The notes below the pieces were generated by a model, which had not been told where the DNA came from, made no database searches, and saw only the letters and a list, made by a program, of their open reading frames with translations. Positions 16,504-25,256 of a stretch of DNA of 64,000 bases are shown here, in pieces (the stretch's first letter is position 1; the number at the start of each line of letters is the position of its first letter). The DNA comes from Paractinoplanes tereljensis (GTDB lineage Bacteria > Actinomycetota > Actinomycetes > Mycobacteriales > Micromonosporaceae): NCBI RefSeq assembly GCF_016862435.1, contig NZ_BOMY01000002.1:310001-374000 (forward strand), given 5' to 3'. The translations under genes and the position numbers were made by a program.

Positions 16504-17312
16504 GCTGGGACTGGCCGGACGGTAAGAAGGTCGCCGTCTCGTTCACCTTCGATGTCGACGCCGAGGCAGGGTGGCTCGGCGAGGGGGATTCCTACGCCCG
16601 GCGGCTCACCATCCTCTCCGAGGGACGGTACGGGGTGGTCCGCGGGACGCCGCGCATCCTCGCCCTGTTCGAGCGGTACGGCATCCCCTGCACGTTCTTC
16701 GTCCCCGGTTACACCGCCGAGCAGCACCCCGGGCTGGTGCCGGCGCTGCTCGAGCACGGGCACGAGGTGGCCCACCACGGCTACCTGCACCTGCGCAGCG
16801 ACAAGGCGACGCCGTCCGATCAGGAAGCGGAGATCGACCGCGGGCTCGACGCTCTCGCGAAGGCCGGCGCCACCGACGTCACCGGCTACCGGTCGACCTC
16901 GTGGGAACTGACGCCGGAGACGTTCGACCTGCTGCTCGACCGGGGCTTCGGCTACGACTCGAGCTGCATGGGCGACGACCGGCCGTACCTGGAGGAATGG
17001 GGCGGGCGCCGCATCCTCGAACTGCCGGTGCACTGGTCGCTTGACGACTGGCCGCGGTTCGGCTGGAACATCGACGGGGGCGGCAACGTGGCCGACCCCG
17101 CCGAGCTGCGAAAATGCTGGTCGGCCGAGTTCACGTCGGCGCTGGCCGAGCAGCGGCACACCACCTACACCATGCACCCCGAGGTGATCGGCCGGCCGTA
17201 CCGGCTGGCCGAGGTGGAGGCGCTGCTGGCGGAGATGACCGCCCGCGACGACGTCTGGTTCGCCCGCCTCGACCAGGTGGCCGCGCACGTCCGGCCCAAG
17301 CTGATCCCATGA
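16500..17312 (+). CDS. polysaccharide-deacetylase-fold hydrolase (PuuE/HpPgdA-like)
   Basis: A 270-residue NodB-homology hydrolase. The metal/catalytic motifs are atypical of cell-wall deacetylases: SFTFDVDAEAGW instead of TFDDG, and HEVAHHGYLHLRS as the histidine motif, with GYRSTSWELTPET as motif 3. This variant is typical of the branch containing allantoinase PuuE and the cyclic-imidase-like HpPgdA, which act on small cyclic amides or imides. No signal peptide is seen, so it works in the cytoplasm. ATGA overlaps on both sides (16500-16503 and 17309-17312) show translational coupling with the permease and the C45 enzyme. A role in opening a ring or removing an acyl group from the imported compound is inference. 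Confidence 0.85.
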   Translation: MSWDWPDGKKVAVSFTFDVDAEAGWLGEGDSYARRLTILSEGRYGVVRGTPRILALFERYGIPCTFFVPGYTAEQHPGLVPALLEHGHEVAHHGYLHLRSDKATPSDQEAEIDRGLDALAKAGATDVTGYRSTSWELTPETFDLLLDRGFGYDSSCMGDDRPYLEEWGGRRILELPVHWSLDDWPRFGWNIDGGGNVADPAELRKCWSAEFTSALAEQRHTTYTMHPEVIGRPYRLAEVEALLAEMTARDDVWFARLDQVAAHVRPKLIP

Positions 17313-18775
17313 CTGTCACCTTCAGATCCAGCGTCCTTCCGCCGCATGAACGGGGCGAGGAACTCGGCCGTACCTTCGCGTCGGAGATCGGCCGGTGCGT
17401 CGACGCGTACCGGCAGCTCTTCGGTTTGGAAGATCTGGAACCGCTCGGCGGGCTCGCTCTCGCGGCGATAGCCGCGGTCTCGCCGGCGCTCGCCGACGAG
17501 GTCGCCGGCATCGCCGCCGGCTCCGGCCGGTCCGCCGGGGAGATCGCGGCGATCAACGCACGCACCGAGATCCTGGCACATCAACAGCGGCGGGTACGCG
17601 GTGAGTGCTCCACAGTGGTGCACCTGGGCGACGGGCGGCCGGTGGCCGTGCAGGCCTGGGACTGGTACGAGGCGCTCGCCGACTCGTGGTTCGTCTGGGA
17701 GATCCCGCACCCGGACGGCTCGCTGACCACGACGCTGACCGAGTTCGGCATCGTCGGCAAGATCGGCGTGAACTCGTCCGGCCTCGGCGTGCTGTTCAAC
17801 ATCCTGCACCACATCGACGACGGCGATTCGATCGGCGCGCCCGTACACGTGCTGTCCCGAGCCGTGCTGGACGGCTGCACCGACCTCAACCAGGCCCTCG
17901 TCCTGCTGGCCGGCGCCCCGGTCTCGGCCTCGTCGTCGCTGACGCTGGTCGCGGCGCGGGACGGCGAATCGGCGGCGGTCAGCGTCGAACTCAATCCAGC
18001 GAAGATCGGCTACGCCCTGCCCGATGCCGGTGGGCTGCTCACCCACACCAATCACTTTCTGTCGTCGCCCGCCTCGGCCGGCGACACCGAGCTGATCACC
18101 GGGCCGGACACCGTCGTCCGGCTCGACCTGCTGCGCCGGCGCCTGGCCGGCACATCCGATCCATCCGTCGGCGCGGTTCGGTCGGCCATGGACAGTCACC
18201 TGCTCGGCGGGGGTGGGCTCTGCTGCCACCCGGACGAGACCCTGCCGCCCTCGGCCCGTTTCCGCACGCTCGCCACCGTCGTCCTCGACGTGGCCGGCGG
18301 AACGCTCACCGCCTTTCCCGGTGGACCCTGCTCTGTCACCAAGGAGATCGACATGCCGCTCGTGCTCAAGCGGATCGACAACATGGACATCCTCACCAAG
18401 GACGTCGGGCGGCTCGTGGACTTCTACCACGGGCTGCTCGGGCTGCCGTTCCACCTGCCGTACGCGGCCGAGGAGGAGTGGGCGGCGATCGACCTCGGGA
18501 ACCTGACGCTGTACATCTTCAAGTCCGAGGTGGGTGAGCACGCGCCGCGCCGGACCGCGGTCAACCCGGACAACGCGCCCGGCTACGACTCGATGGCGTT
18601 CGAGGTGGACGACCTGGACGAGGCCGAGGCCGCGCTGGACGGCCGGGTCGAGTGGGTCGACCAGCGGATCGAGTGGAAGCACCCGAACGGGACCTGGTAC
18701 CGCTACCGGCCGTTCTTCGACCCGGACGGCAACATGCTCTACATCACCGAGCCGCACCCGGCCCCGACCGCATGA
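17309..18775 (+). CDS. C45-type N-acyl amine hydrolase/acyltransferase fused to a VOC domain
   Basis: A 488-residue continuous frame. Residues 1-340 resemble the Ntn-hydrolase C45 family (isopenicillin N acyltransferase and carcinine hydrolase relatives), which mature by self-cleavage before a cysteine; Cys100 in VRGECSTVVHL fits that role, and GLLTHTNHF is also typical. Residues 349-488 form a vicinal-oxygen-chelate domain (VLKRIDNMDILTKDVGRLVD to FFDPDGNMLYITEP), but the usual His/Glu metal ligands appear replaced. The VOC part starts at an ATG (18353) preceded by AAGGAG at 6 bases spacing, so it may also be made as a separate protein. An ATGA overlap links it to the SDR gene. Its probable task is amide cleavage of an acylated amine, with the VOC part binding a ligand. 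Confidence 0.82.
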   Translation: MTVTFRSSVLPPHERGEELGRTFASEIGRCVDAYRQLFGLEDLEPLGGLALAAIAAVSPALADEVAGIAAGSGRSAGEIAAINARTEILAHQQRRVRGECSTVVHLGDGRPVAVQAWDWYEALADSWFVWEIPHPDGSLTTTLTEFGIVGKIGVNSSGLGVLFNILHHIDDGDSIGAPVHVLSRAVLDGCTDLNQALVLLAGAPVSASSSLTLVAARDGESAAVSVELNPAKIGYALPDAGGLLTHTNHFLSSPASAGDTELITGPDTVVRLDLLRRRLAGTSDPSVGAVRSAMDSHLLGGGGLCCHPDETLPPSARFRTLATVVLDVAGGTLTAFPGGPCSVTKEIDMPLVLKRIDNMDILTKDVGRLVDFYHGLLGLPFHLPYAAEEEWAAIDLGNLTLYIFKSEVGEHAPRRTAVNPDNAPGYDSMAFEVDDLDEAEAALDGRVEWVDQRIEWKHPNGTWYRYRPFFDPDGNMLYITEPHPAPTA

Positions 18776-19506
18776 GCGTCCCCGATCTGACCGGGCGGGT
18801 CGCGCTGATCACCGGTGCGGGCCGCGGGATGGGCGCCGCGCACGCGGCCGCGCTGTCCGCGCTGGGCTGCCGAACCATCCTGGTCGACCTGGACTCGTCG
18901 GTCGCCGATGTCGCCGCGTCGCTGTCCGGCGCCGTGCACGTGATCGCCGACATCACCGCACCGACGGCCGCCGACGACCTGGTGGCGTTCGCCTCGGCCC
19001 TCGGCGGGCTGGACATCCTGGTGCACAACGCCGGCCTCATGCACGACTGGCGGACCCTGGCCGAAACCCCGCCGGAGTCGCTCGACCGCTACCTCGCGGT
19101 CAACGTCACCGCGCCGTTCGCGCTCACCCGCGCCGCCGCTCCCCTGCTTCGGCAGAGCAAAGCGGGCCGGGTCATCTTCATCTCCTCGCAGTGGGGGCAG
19201 GTGCCGGACGGCCACTCGTACGGCTACATGGTTTCCAAGGCCGGGCAGCTCGGCCTGATGAAAGCGCTGGCCAAGGAGTTCGTCGCGGACGGCGTGCTGG
19301 TCAACGCGGTCGCGCCCGGTGCGGTCGCCACCCGGATGGTCCCGGACGACCGGTACGAGGAAGAGGTCGCGGCCGTGCCGCTCGGGCGGCTCGGCCGGCC
19401 CGAGGAGATCGCCGACGTGGTGGCCTTCCTCGCCTCGGACGCCGCGTCCTTCGTCACCGGGCAGACCATCGCCGCCAACGGCGGCGCCCTCATCGTCGGA
19501 ATCTGA
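18772..19506 (+). CDS. short-chain dehydrogenase/reductase
   Basis: A 244-residue classical SDR oxidoreductase. It has the NAD(P)-binding glycine motif GAGRGMGAAH, an Asp after beta-2 (VDLDSS) that favours NAD(H), NAG at the end of beta-4, the catalytic Ser in FISSQWGQ, and the Tyr-Lys pair in YMVSKAG. The C-terminal GQTIAANGG is also typical. It would oxidise an alcohol or reduce a ketone intermediate of the operon's pathway. ATG at 18772 overlaps the upstream stop. The next gene begins 11 bases downstream. Confidence 0.92.
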   Translation: MSVPDLTGRVALITGAGRGMGAAHAAALSALGCRTILVDLDSSVADVAASLSGAVHVIADITAPTAADDLVAFASALGGLDILVHNAGLMHDWRTLAETPPESLDRYLAVNVTAPFALTRAAAPLLRQSKAGRVIFISSQWGQVPDGHSYGYMVSKAGQLGLMKALAKEFVADGVLVNAVAPGAVATRMVPDDRYEEEVAAVPLGRLGRPEEIADVVAFLASDAASFVTGQTIAANGGALIVGI

Positions 19507-19517
19507 GAGGTACTGCC

Positions 19518-20504
19518 ATGACTTCCAAGCGCGCACAGGCCGAAGAGGCCATGCGGCACTCCTGGTTCCCGGTCGCCCGCTCGGTCGACCTGGGCAAGCC
19601 CGTCCCGGCGACGCTGCTCGGGGTCAAGCTCGTGGTCTACCGGGACGCGGCCGGGCGGGTGGTCGTGCAGTCGCGGCGCTGCCCGCACCGCGGCGGTGAC
19701 CTGTCGATCGGCGAGGTGCGGGAGGCGTCGATCGCCTGCCCGTACCACGGCTGGGAGTTCGGCAGTGCCGACGGCGCGTGCGTGCGGGTGCCATCGCTGC
19801 CGGACCAGTCGAAGATCCCGCCGAAAGCGCGGATCGCCACCTATCCCGCCGTCGAGCGGTTCGGTCACGTGTGGACCGTTTTAAAGGACCCGATCACCGA
19901 GATGTACGACCCGGAAGAGTGGCAGGACGCCGACCTGGAGTGGCTCGCGGCCGATCCGATCGACTCGCCGGTGGGGGTCGGGGTGACCATCGAGAACTTC
20001 CGCGATGTGGCGCACTTCCCGTTCGTACACAAGGTTTCGATGGGGCCGACGCCTGAGGTTGTGGAGGCTCTCGACGTACGCCGGGATGGTCTTGATGTTT
20101 GGATGTTCCGGCCGTTGGACGCGGGCAGCGGCGAGTGGGCCAACGACGGCGACTGCATGATGCGCTACCACTGCGTCGCGCCCGGGCTGGCATCGATCAC
20201 CTACGACTACGAGAAGCTCGGGGTGCGGGTGGTGGCCGGCTTCCCGTCGCCGATCTCCTACGAACACGTGAAGATCTTCTGGGGGGTGGCGAATTCGTCG
20301 TCGTATTCCGGGCTCTCGCTGGCGGAGAACCTGCGGATCGAGGAGATGGTCTACCTCGAGGACGTGCCGATCGTCGAGAACCTCGACCCCCGCGAGATCC
20401 CATGGGACAACGAGGTCGAGGAGTTCTCAGTGCCGGCCGACATGTTCACGCTGAACTACCGGCGGTGTTTCCTGGACCTGATGCGGCGGACCCAGGTTGC
20501 TTAG
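19518..20504 (+). CDS. Rieske non-haem iron ring-hydroxylating/demethylating oxygenase, alpha subunit
   Basis: A 328-residue oxygenase with an N-terminal Rieske 2Fe-2S centre (RRCPHRGG, then ACPYHGWEF: the C-x-H and C-x2-H pairs) and a C-terminal catalytic domain with the mononuclear iron ligands in NFRDVAHFPFVHKVSMG (Asp and two His). The length and lack of a beta subunit match the vanillate demethylase/phthalate-type single-component oxygenases, which hydroxylate or demethylate aromatic or quaternary-amine substrates. Electrons would come from the reductase encoded directly after it. GAGAGG about 8 bases upstream supports the ATG at 19518. It overlaps the reductase start by 8 bases. Confidence 0.93.
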   Translation: MTSKRAQAEEAMRHSWFPVARSVDLGKPVPATLLGVKLVVYRDAAGRVVVQSRRCPHRGGDLSIGEVREASIACPYHGWEFGSADGACVRVPSLPDQSKIPPKARIATYPAVERFGHVWTVLKDPITEMYDPEEWQDADLEWLAADPIDSPVGVGVTIENFRDVAHFPFVHKVSMGPTPEVVEALDVRRDGLDVWMFRPLDAGSGEWANDGDCMMRYHCVAPGLASITYDYEKLGVRVVAGFPSPISYEHVKIFWGVANSSSYSGLSLAENLRIEEMVYLEDVPIVENLDPREIPWDNEVEEFSVPADMFTLNYRRCFLDLMRRTQVA

Positions 20505-21366
20505 CGTGCGGGTCGTCGCGGCGCGGTGGGAGGCGCCGGACATCGTTTCCTACACGCTGTCCGGTCCGTCGTTGCCGGCCTGGGAGCCGGGCGCCCACAT
20601 CGACCTGCACCTTCCCTCGGGCCTGGTTCGGCAGTACTCGCTCTGCTCCGATTTTTCTGATTTATCGGCTTATCGGATCGCAGTGCTGGCGCAGCCGTCC
20701 GGGCGCGGCGGATCGATGGAGGCACATCGGGCCCTGCACGTCGGGGCGACGGTCTCGATCAGCCCGCCCCGGCAGACGTTTCCGCTGGTGCCGGCGTCCC
20801 GCTACGTGTTCGTGGCGGGCGGCATCGGGATCACCCCGCTGCTCCCGATGATCCGGCAGGCCTCGGCCCTGGGCATCCCCTGGTCGTTGTTCTACGGCGC
20901 CCGGCACACCGCCTTCGCCGCGGAGTTGTCCGGCCCGGTGACGTTTGTCGACGGCCTGCTCGATCTCCCGGCCATCGTCGCGTCCTCTTCGGACGCCGAG
21001 ATCTACGCGTGCGGTCCGGCGCCGATGCTGGACGCGCTCTCCGCAATGCGGGCCGACCTGCACATGGAACGTTTTGCGCCTTTTGTGGCCGGCGGCGACG
21101 GCTCCTTCGAGGTCGAGCTGGCCCGCACCGGCGTCATCGTGCCGGTCGGCGCCGACGAGACGATCCTGTCGGCGGTGCGGGCGGCCGGGGCCGACGTGCC
21201 GTCGTCGTGCGAGATGGGCTTCTGCGGAACGTGCGAGACCAAGGTGCTGTCCGGCACCGTCGACCACCGAGACGACCTGCTCACCCCGGCCGAACGAGCC
21301 ACCGGCAACACGATGATGGTCTGCGTCTCCCGGGCCTCCTGCGCGCGGCTGATCCTCGACCTGTGA
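20497..21366 (+). CDS. VanB-type oxygenase reductase (FMN, NAD, 2Fe-2S)
   Basis: A 289-residue reductase of the phthalate dioxygenase reductase type, moving electrons from NADH to the Rieske oxygenase. The order is a flavin-binding barrel with RQYSLCSD, an NAD-binding domain with GGIGITPLLPMI and YACGPAPML, and a C-terminal plant-type ferredoxin with the cysteines of SSCEMGFCGTCETKV and the last ligand in MVCVSR. This order (flavin, NAD, ferredoxin last) is the VanB/CntB arrangement. The start is either TTG at 20497 or GTG at 20506. It is the last gene of the operon; the STAND gene begins 23 bases after its stop. Confidence 0.93.
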   Translation: MLSVRVVAARWEAPDIVSYTLSGPSLPAWEPGAHIDLHLPSGLVRQYSLCSDFSDLSAYRIAVLAQPSGRGGSMEAHRALHVGATVSISPPRQTFPLVPASRYVFVAGGIGITPLLPMIRQASALGIPWSLFYGARHTAFAAELSGPVTFVDGLLDLPAIVASSSDAEIYACGPAPMLDALSAMRADLHMERFAPFVAGGDGSFEVELARTGVIVPVGADETILSAVRAAGADVPSSCEMGFCGTCETKVLSGTVDHRDDLLTPAERATGNTMMVCVSRASCARLILDL

Positions 21367-21371
21367 CCGGC

Positions 21372-21386
21372 GCTGGCATGCTGTAG
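21372..21386 (+). repeat. 15-base repeat, copy 1 (upstream of the first STAND paralogue)
   Basis: GCTGGCATGCTGTAG here is identical to 25239-25253. In this copy it is intergenic and ends three bases before the ATG at 21390. It marks the left edge of a tandem duplication, or is a shared promoter/leader element. Confidence 0.75.
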
Positions 21387-21389
21387 CGC

Positions 21390-24300
21390 ATGCCCAGCCC
21401 GCCCTGGCGAGTCTTCCTGTCACACACCTCGGATCTGGCCTCCTATGTGGAGGCCGCCGAGGCGGCCGTGCTGCGCGCCGGCCACGCGGTGACCGACATG
21501 AAGTACTTCACGGCCCGCGATTCCCTTCCAGCCGAAGTCTGCCGCGACGCCGTGCTCAAAGCCGACGTGTACGTCCTACTGGCCGGCTCCCGCTACGGCT
21601 CCTCGGTTCGCGACAACCCGTCCGAGTCCTACACCGAGCTGGAGTTCCGGGTCGCCGGGGAGAAGGGGATGCCCCGGTTGGCGTTCCGGGTCACCGACGC
21701 CGGCGAGCTCGAACCCCGCCAGCGCGAGTTCCACACCCGGGCGGCCGACAGCGGGCTGACCCTCGGGATGGCCGGCTCCCCCGCCCGGCTGGAAACGATG
21801 CTGTTCCAGGCCCTGATCGAACTGGCCGCCGCCCCACCGGTCTGGTCGGTGCCGCCGCTGCGCGGCACCGAGGTGGCCCGGCCGGCGCTGACCGCGGCGC
21901 TGATCGAGGCGGTGCTGGCGCCCGACGCCGCCCTGGTCGGCGTGACCACCGGCCTGGTCGGCGCGGGCGGTTTCGGCAAGACCACGCTGGCCCGGATGGT
22001 GGCGCACGACCCGGCGGTGCGGGCTGCCTTCCCGGACGGCACCGCGTGGGTGACAGTGGGCGAGGACGCGCACGGTCCGGAGCTGGCCGCGTCGATCACG
22101 TCGGCGGCCCGGCTGTTCGACCCGTCCGCCCCCGAGGTCACCGATCCCCTGGCGGCCGGGGCGATCCTCGACCGCGCGCTGGCCGGCCGGCGCGCGCTGC
22201 TGATCGTCGACGACGTCTGGACCACCGAACAGGTCGAGCCGTTCCGCCTCGGCGGCGACGGGGTGCGGCTGTTCACCACCCGCCAGCGCGACATCCTGCC
22301 GTCGTCGACCGCCGCCGTCCCGGTCGACCAGATGACCCCCGCCGAAGCCCGGCTCATGATCGGTGCGGGGGTACCGGCCGGGCTGGTCGAGGAGGCCCTC
22401 GACGCCACCGGGCGCTGGCCGGTGCTGCTCGCCCTGGTCGACGGTGCTGTTCGCGACGGGATCACGCACGGCGGCGACCCGGTCTCCGAGATGCGCGAGG
22501 TGCTGGACGCGCTGCGCGCGGACGGCATCACGGTCCTCGACGTCGGGGACGCCGGGTCGCGGACCACGGCGGTAGCCCGAACCATCGACGCGAGCCTGCG
22601 CCGTCTTGCCGCGGACGAGCGCGACCGCTATCTCGAACTGGCCGTGTTCGGCGAGGACGTGACGATTCCGGGTTCGGTGGTGAGCCGATTGTGGGCGCAC
22701 ACCGGTGGGTGGTCGGCGTTCCGAAGCCGGCGGTTCTGCGCGCGGCTGTATGGGCAGGGGTTGCTGGCCGGCTATCGGCGAGACCCGGACGAGGCCCAAC
22801 TGCACGACGTGGTGCGCGCCTACCTACGACACCGAACCGCCGACCGGCGCGCGGACCTCGACCGGGCGATCGTCGACGCGCATCGGGAGCTGGCCCCGGA
22901 CGGTTGGTCCTCGCTCCCGGCCGACCAGAGCTACCTGTGGACGTGGCTACCGGCCCACCTGTGGGGCGCCGACCTGGAAGACGAGCTCGACGATCTGCTC
23001 AACGACCCATATTGGCTGGTCGGCAAGCTGGAGCGGCTCGGGCCGGCCGCGCTGGAGGCCGACCTGCTGCTCGGCGAACGCGACCAACTGGCGGCCGTCG
23101 TGCGGCAGAACGCCCACCTGCTCGGGCCGCTCGACCCGCCCGGGTCGCTCGCTGCCGTCCTGGCCTCGCGAATCCCGCCGAACCTCGGGTTCTCCGCCGA
23201 GTGCGACGACCTGCTCAGCACGGTCGACGGGCCCTACCTGCGGCCGGTAATCCCGCTGTCCGACCTGGCTGATCCCGCCCTGATCCGTGTCATCGCGACC
23301 GACGAGTACCTGCTCACGATGTGCGTCGCTCCGAACGGCAGTTGGCTGGCCGCCCTCGGATCAGATATCAACATCGTCGACCCACGGAGTGGAGCGTTGC
23401 GGTACACGCTGCAAAACTCCAGCCACCCCACCGGCGAACTGGTGGTCGCGCCCGACGGATCATGGCTGGCCGCGAGCGTCGGATACGGCACCATCCGGCT
23501 CTGGGATCCACTTACCGGTGTTCCGCTGCGGGTGCTCGACGCTGGATCAGCCACCGTCCGCAGACTCGTGGTAGCACCGGACGGCAGCTGGCTGGCGGCG
23601 GCGTCAGAAGACGCGACCGTCCGGCTCTGGGATCCCCGAAGCGGTGAATACCTGCGCACCCTGGCCACCGACGTCAGGTCGAGGAACCTGACGGTGGCTC
23701 CGGACGGACGATGGCTGGCGACCTCGACGGTCACCGGCGGCATATACGTCTGGGATCCGGTGACAGGCCGCCAGCTGAGTCGGATGCCGGGCGAGTTCCG
23801 GGCGATCGCCGCCGACCCCGGAGGCCGGTGGCTCGCCACCGAAGGTGCGATTGATGGAATGCGCGTGTGGGATACCACCACCTGGACCGAAACCGCCGAG
23901 CTGAACTTCAAGATTCACAAGGCCGCGGCCGTGGCTCCGGACGGCGGCTGGCTCGCCGTCGCGGGTCGGGATGGCATGGTCGCCGTCTGGAACACCGTCA
24001 CCTGGGCAGACCCCCTTCTCCTCAACCGCGGCGAACACGATGTGCACCTTCTGCTCGCCGCACCCGACGGCACCTGGCTAGCCGCCGTCGCCCAGCAGGG
24101 CGAGGTAGTGGTTCTCTGGGCGACCGACCGATGGGATCGACGCGCCCACCTCGTCGGCCACACCGAGAAGGTGCACACCCTCCACACCGATCCAGGCGGC
24201 ACGTGGCTGGCAACGGCCGCGGACGACGGAACCATCCGGTTGTGGAACCCGGACCTTGTCGACTACCAACACCGCGATCCGGAATTCTCCACGTCGTTTT

Positions 24301-25253
24301 CGCCTCTGGCGGTGGCACCGACCGGCTGGGTCGCGGCCGCCACGGATGCCGGTGACGTGCTTTTCTGGAATCTCGCAGACCGCACCCACGGCCGGCTGAG
24401 CAGCGACGAGAACCTTCTTGGCATTGGCGCGAAGGTTGTCATCGCCCCGGACGGTTCCTGGATCGCGGCCGCCGACTTCGGCACGCTGCTGGTCTGGGAT
24501 CGGACGAGCGGAGAGGTTCTCCACCAGCTCACCACCTGGGGTGAGGCGGAATTCCTGATGGCCGGTCCGGACAGCACCTGGCTTGCCGTGGGCGGCTCTG
24601 GCATCGAATTCTGGGACCCGCGGAGCGGGCGGCTATTAAAACCTCGCCTCGGCGAAAGCCCGACGACGGGGTTCGCGGGCGCATCGAACGGGCGAATTTT
24701 CGCCGTTGCCGAACGGTCCGGTGCGATAAACCTCTGGTCCGGTCCCACGGCGGACCCGGTCCTCCTGCACGACTTCGGTCCGGCGGCCTCCGCACCGATC
24801 ATGACGATGGCTCCGGACGGCTCCTGGCTCGTGACCTCCGAGCTGAACGGCGGGACCCGGATCTGGGACACCGCCGACGGCACCGCCCGGACCATCGTCG
24901 ACTCCACCACGCCCTCGTTACTCCTGGCCGCCGCGCCGGACAGCAGTTGGCTGGCCCTGCTCGGTGCTGACTCGTTACTGGTGTGGGACTGCCGCAAGGG
25001 GACTCACGAGCGCACTATCGACCTCGGCCCGACGCCTCCGAACTCGATGACGATCACGGCGGACGGACTGATCTGCGGCGTCGGATTTGGTAATTTGGTT
25101 CGGGTGTGGGACCCGGCGACCGGACGGCTTCTCGCCGCGCTGCGGGTCGAGGACGAGTTGGATGCCGGCGCTACCAGCCAGGACTGGATCATCGCCTCCG
25201 GCCAGCGCCACGCCTACTTCCTGGAGCTCGTGCGGCCCGCTGGCATGCTGTAG
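21390..25253 (+). CDS. DUF4062 / NB-ARC NTPase / WD40 STAND protein, copy A
   Basis: A 1287-residue signal-transduction NTPase. Residues 1-130 form a DUF4062/TIR-like head (WRVFLSHTSDL, then FTARDSLPAEVCRDAVLKAD, VYVLLAGSRYGS and SYTELEF). An NB-ARC ATPase follows, with P-loop GLVGAGGFGKTTLA near residue 190, Walker B ALLIVDDVW near 270 and sensor FTTRQRD near 295, then a winged-helix part (YLELAVFGEDVTIPG). From about residue 630 to the end there are roughly fifteen WD40-type repeats with DGSWLA and LWD signatures, enough for two propellers. Such proteins act as oligomerising intracellular sensors, some in anti-phage defence. The last residues (AGML and stop) are encoded by the repeated 15-mer shared with the region upstream of this gene. 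The trigger and effector chemistry are unknown. Confidence 0.88.
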   Translation: MPSPPWRVFLSHTSDLASYVEAAEAAVLRAGHAVTDMKYFTARDSLPAEVCRDAVLKADVYVLLAGSRYGSSVRDNPSESYTELEFRVAGEKGMPRLAFRVTDAGELEPRQREFHTRAADSGLTLGMAGSPARLETMLFQALIELAAAPPVWSVPPLRGTEVARPALTAALIEAVLAPDAALVGVTTGLVGAGGFGKTTLARMVAHDPAVRAAFPDGTAWVTVGEDAHGPELAASITSAARLFDPSAPEVTDPLAAGAILDRALAGRRALLIVDDVWTTEQVEPFRLGGDGVRLFTTRQRDILPSSTAAVPVDQMTPAEARLMIGAGVPAGLVEEALDATGRWPVLLALVDGAVRDGITHGGDPVSEMREVLDALRADGITVLDVGDAGSRTTAVARTIDASLRRLAADERDRYLELAVFGEDVTIPGSVVSRLWAHTGGWSAFRSRRFCARLYGQGLLAGYRRDPDEAQLHDVVRAYLRHRTADRRADLDRAIVDAHRELAPDGWSSLPADQSYLWTWLPAHLWGADLEDELDDLLNDPYWLVGKLERLGPAALEADLLLGERDQLAAVVRQNAHLLGPLDPPGSLAAVLASRIPPNLGFSAECDDLLSTVDGPYLRPVIPLSDLADPALIRVIATDEYLLTMCVAPNGSWLAALGSDINIVDPRSGALRYTLQNSSHPTGELVVAPDGSWLAASVGYGTIRLWDPLTGVPLRVLDAGSATVRRLVVAPDGSWLAAASEDATVRLWDPRSGEYLRTLATDVRSRNLTVAPDGRWLATSTVTGGIYVWDPVTGRQLSRMPGEFRAIAADPGGRWLATEGAIDGMRVWDTTTWTETAELNFKIHKAAAVAPDGGWLAVAGRDGMVAVWNTVTWADPLLLNRGEHDVHLLLAAPDGTWLAAVAQQGEVVVLWATDRWDRRAHLVGHTEKVHTLHTDPGGTWLATAADDGTIRLWNPDLVDYQHRDPEFSTSFSPLAVAPTGWVAAATDAGDVLFWNLADRTHGRLSSDENLLGIGAKVVIAPDGSWIAAADFGTLLVWDRTSGEVLHQLTTWGEAEFLMAGPDSTWLAVGGSGIEFWDPRSGRLLKPRLGESPTTGFAGASNGRIFAVAERSGAINLWSGPTADPVLLHDFGPAASAPIMTMAPDGSWLVTSELNGGTRIWDTADGTARTIVDSTTPSLLLAAAPDSSWLALLGADSLLVWDCRKGTHERTIDLGPTPPNSMTITADGLICGVGFGNLVRVWDPATGRLLAALRVEDELDAGATSQDWIIASGQRHAYFLELVRPAGML
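25239..25253 (+). repeat. 15-base repeat, copy 2 (end of copy A, just before copy B)
   Basis: Identical to 21372-21386. Here it encodes the last codons and the stop of copy A and lies three bases before the ATG of copy B. The position is what a tandem duplication of leader plus gene would leave behind. Confidence 0.75.
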
Positions 25254-25256
25254 GTC

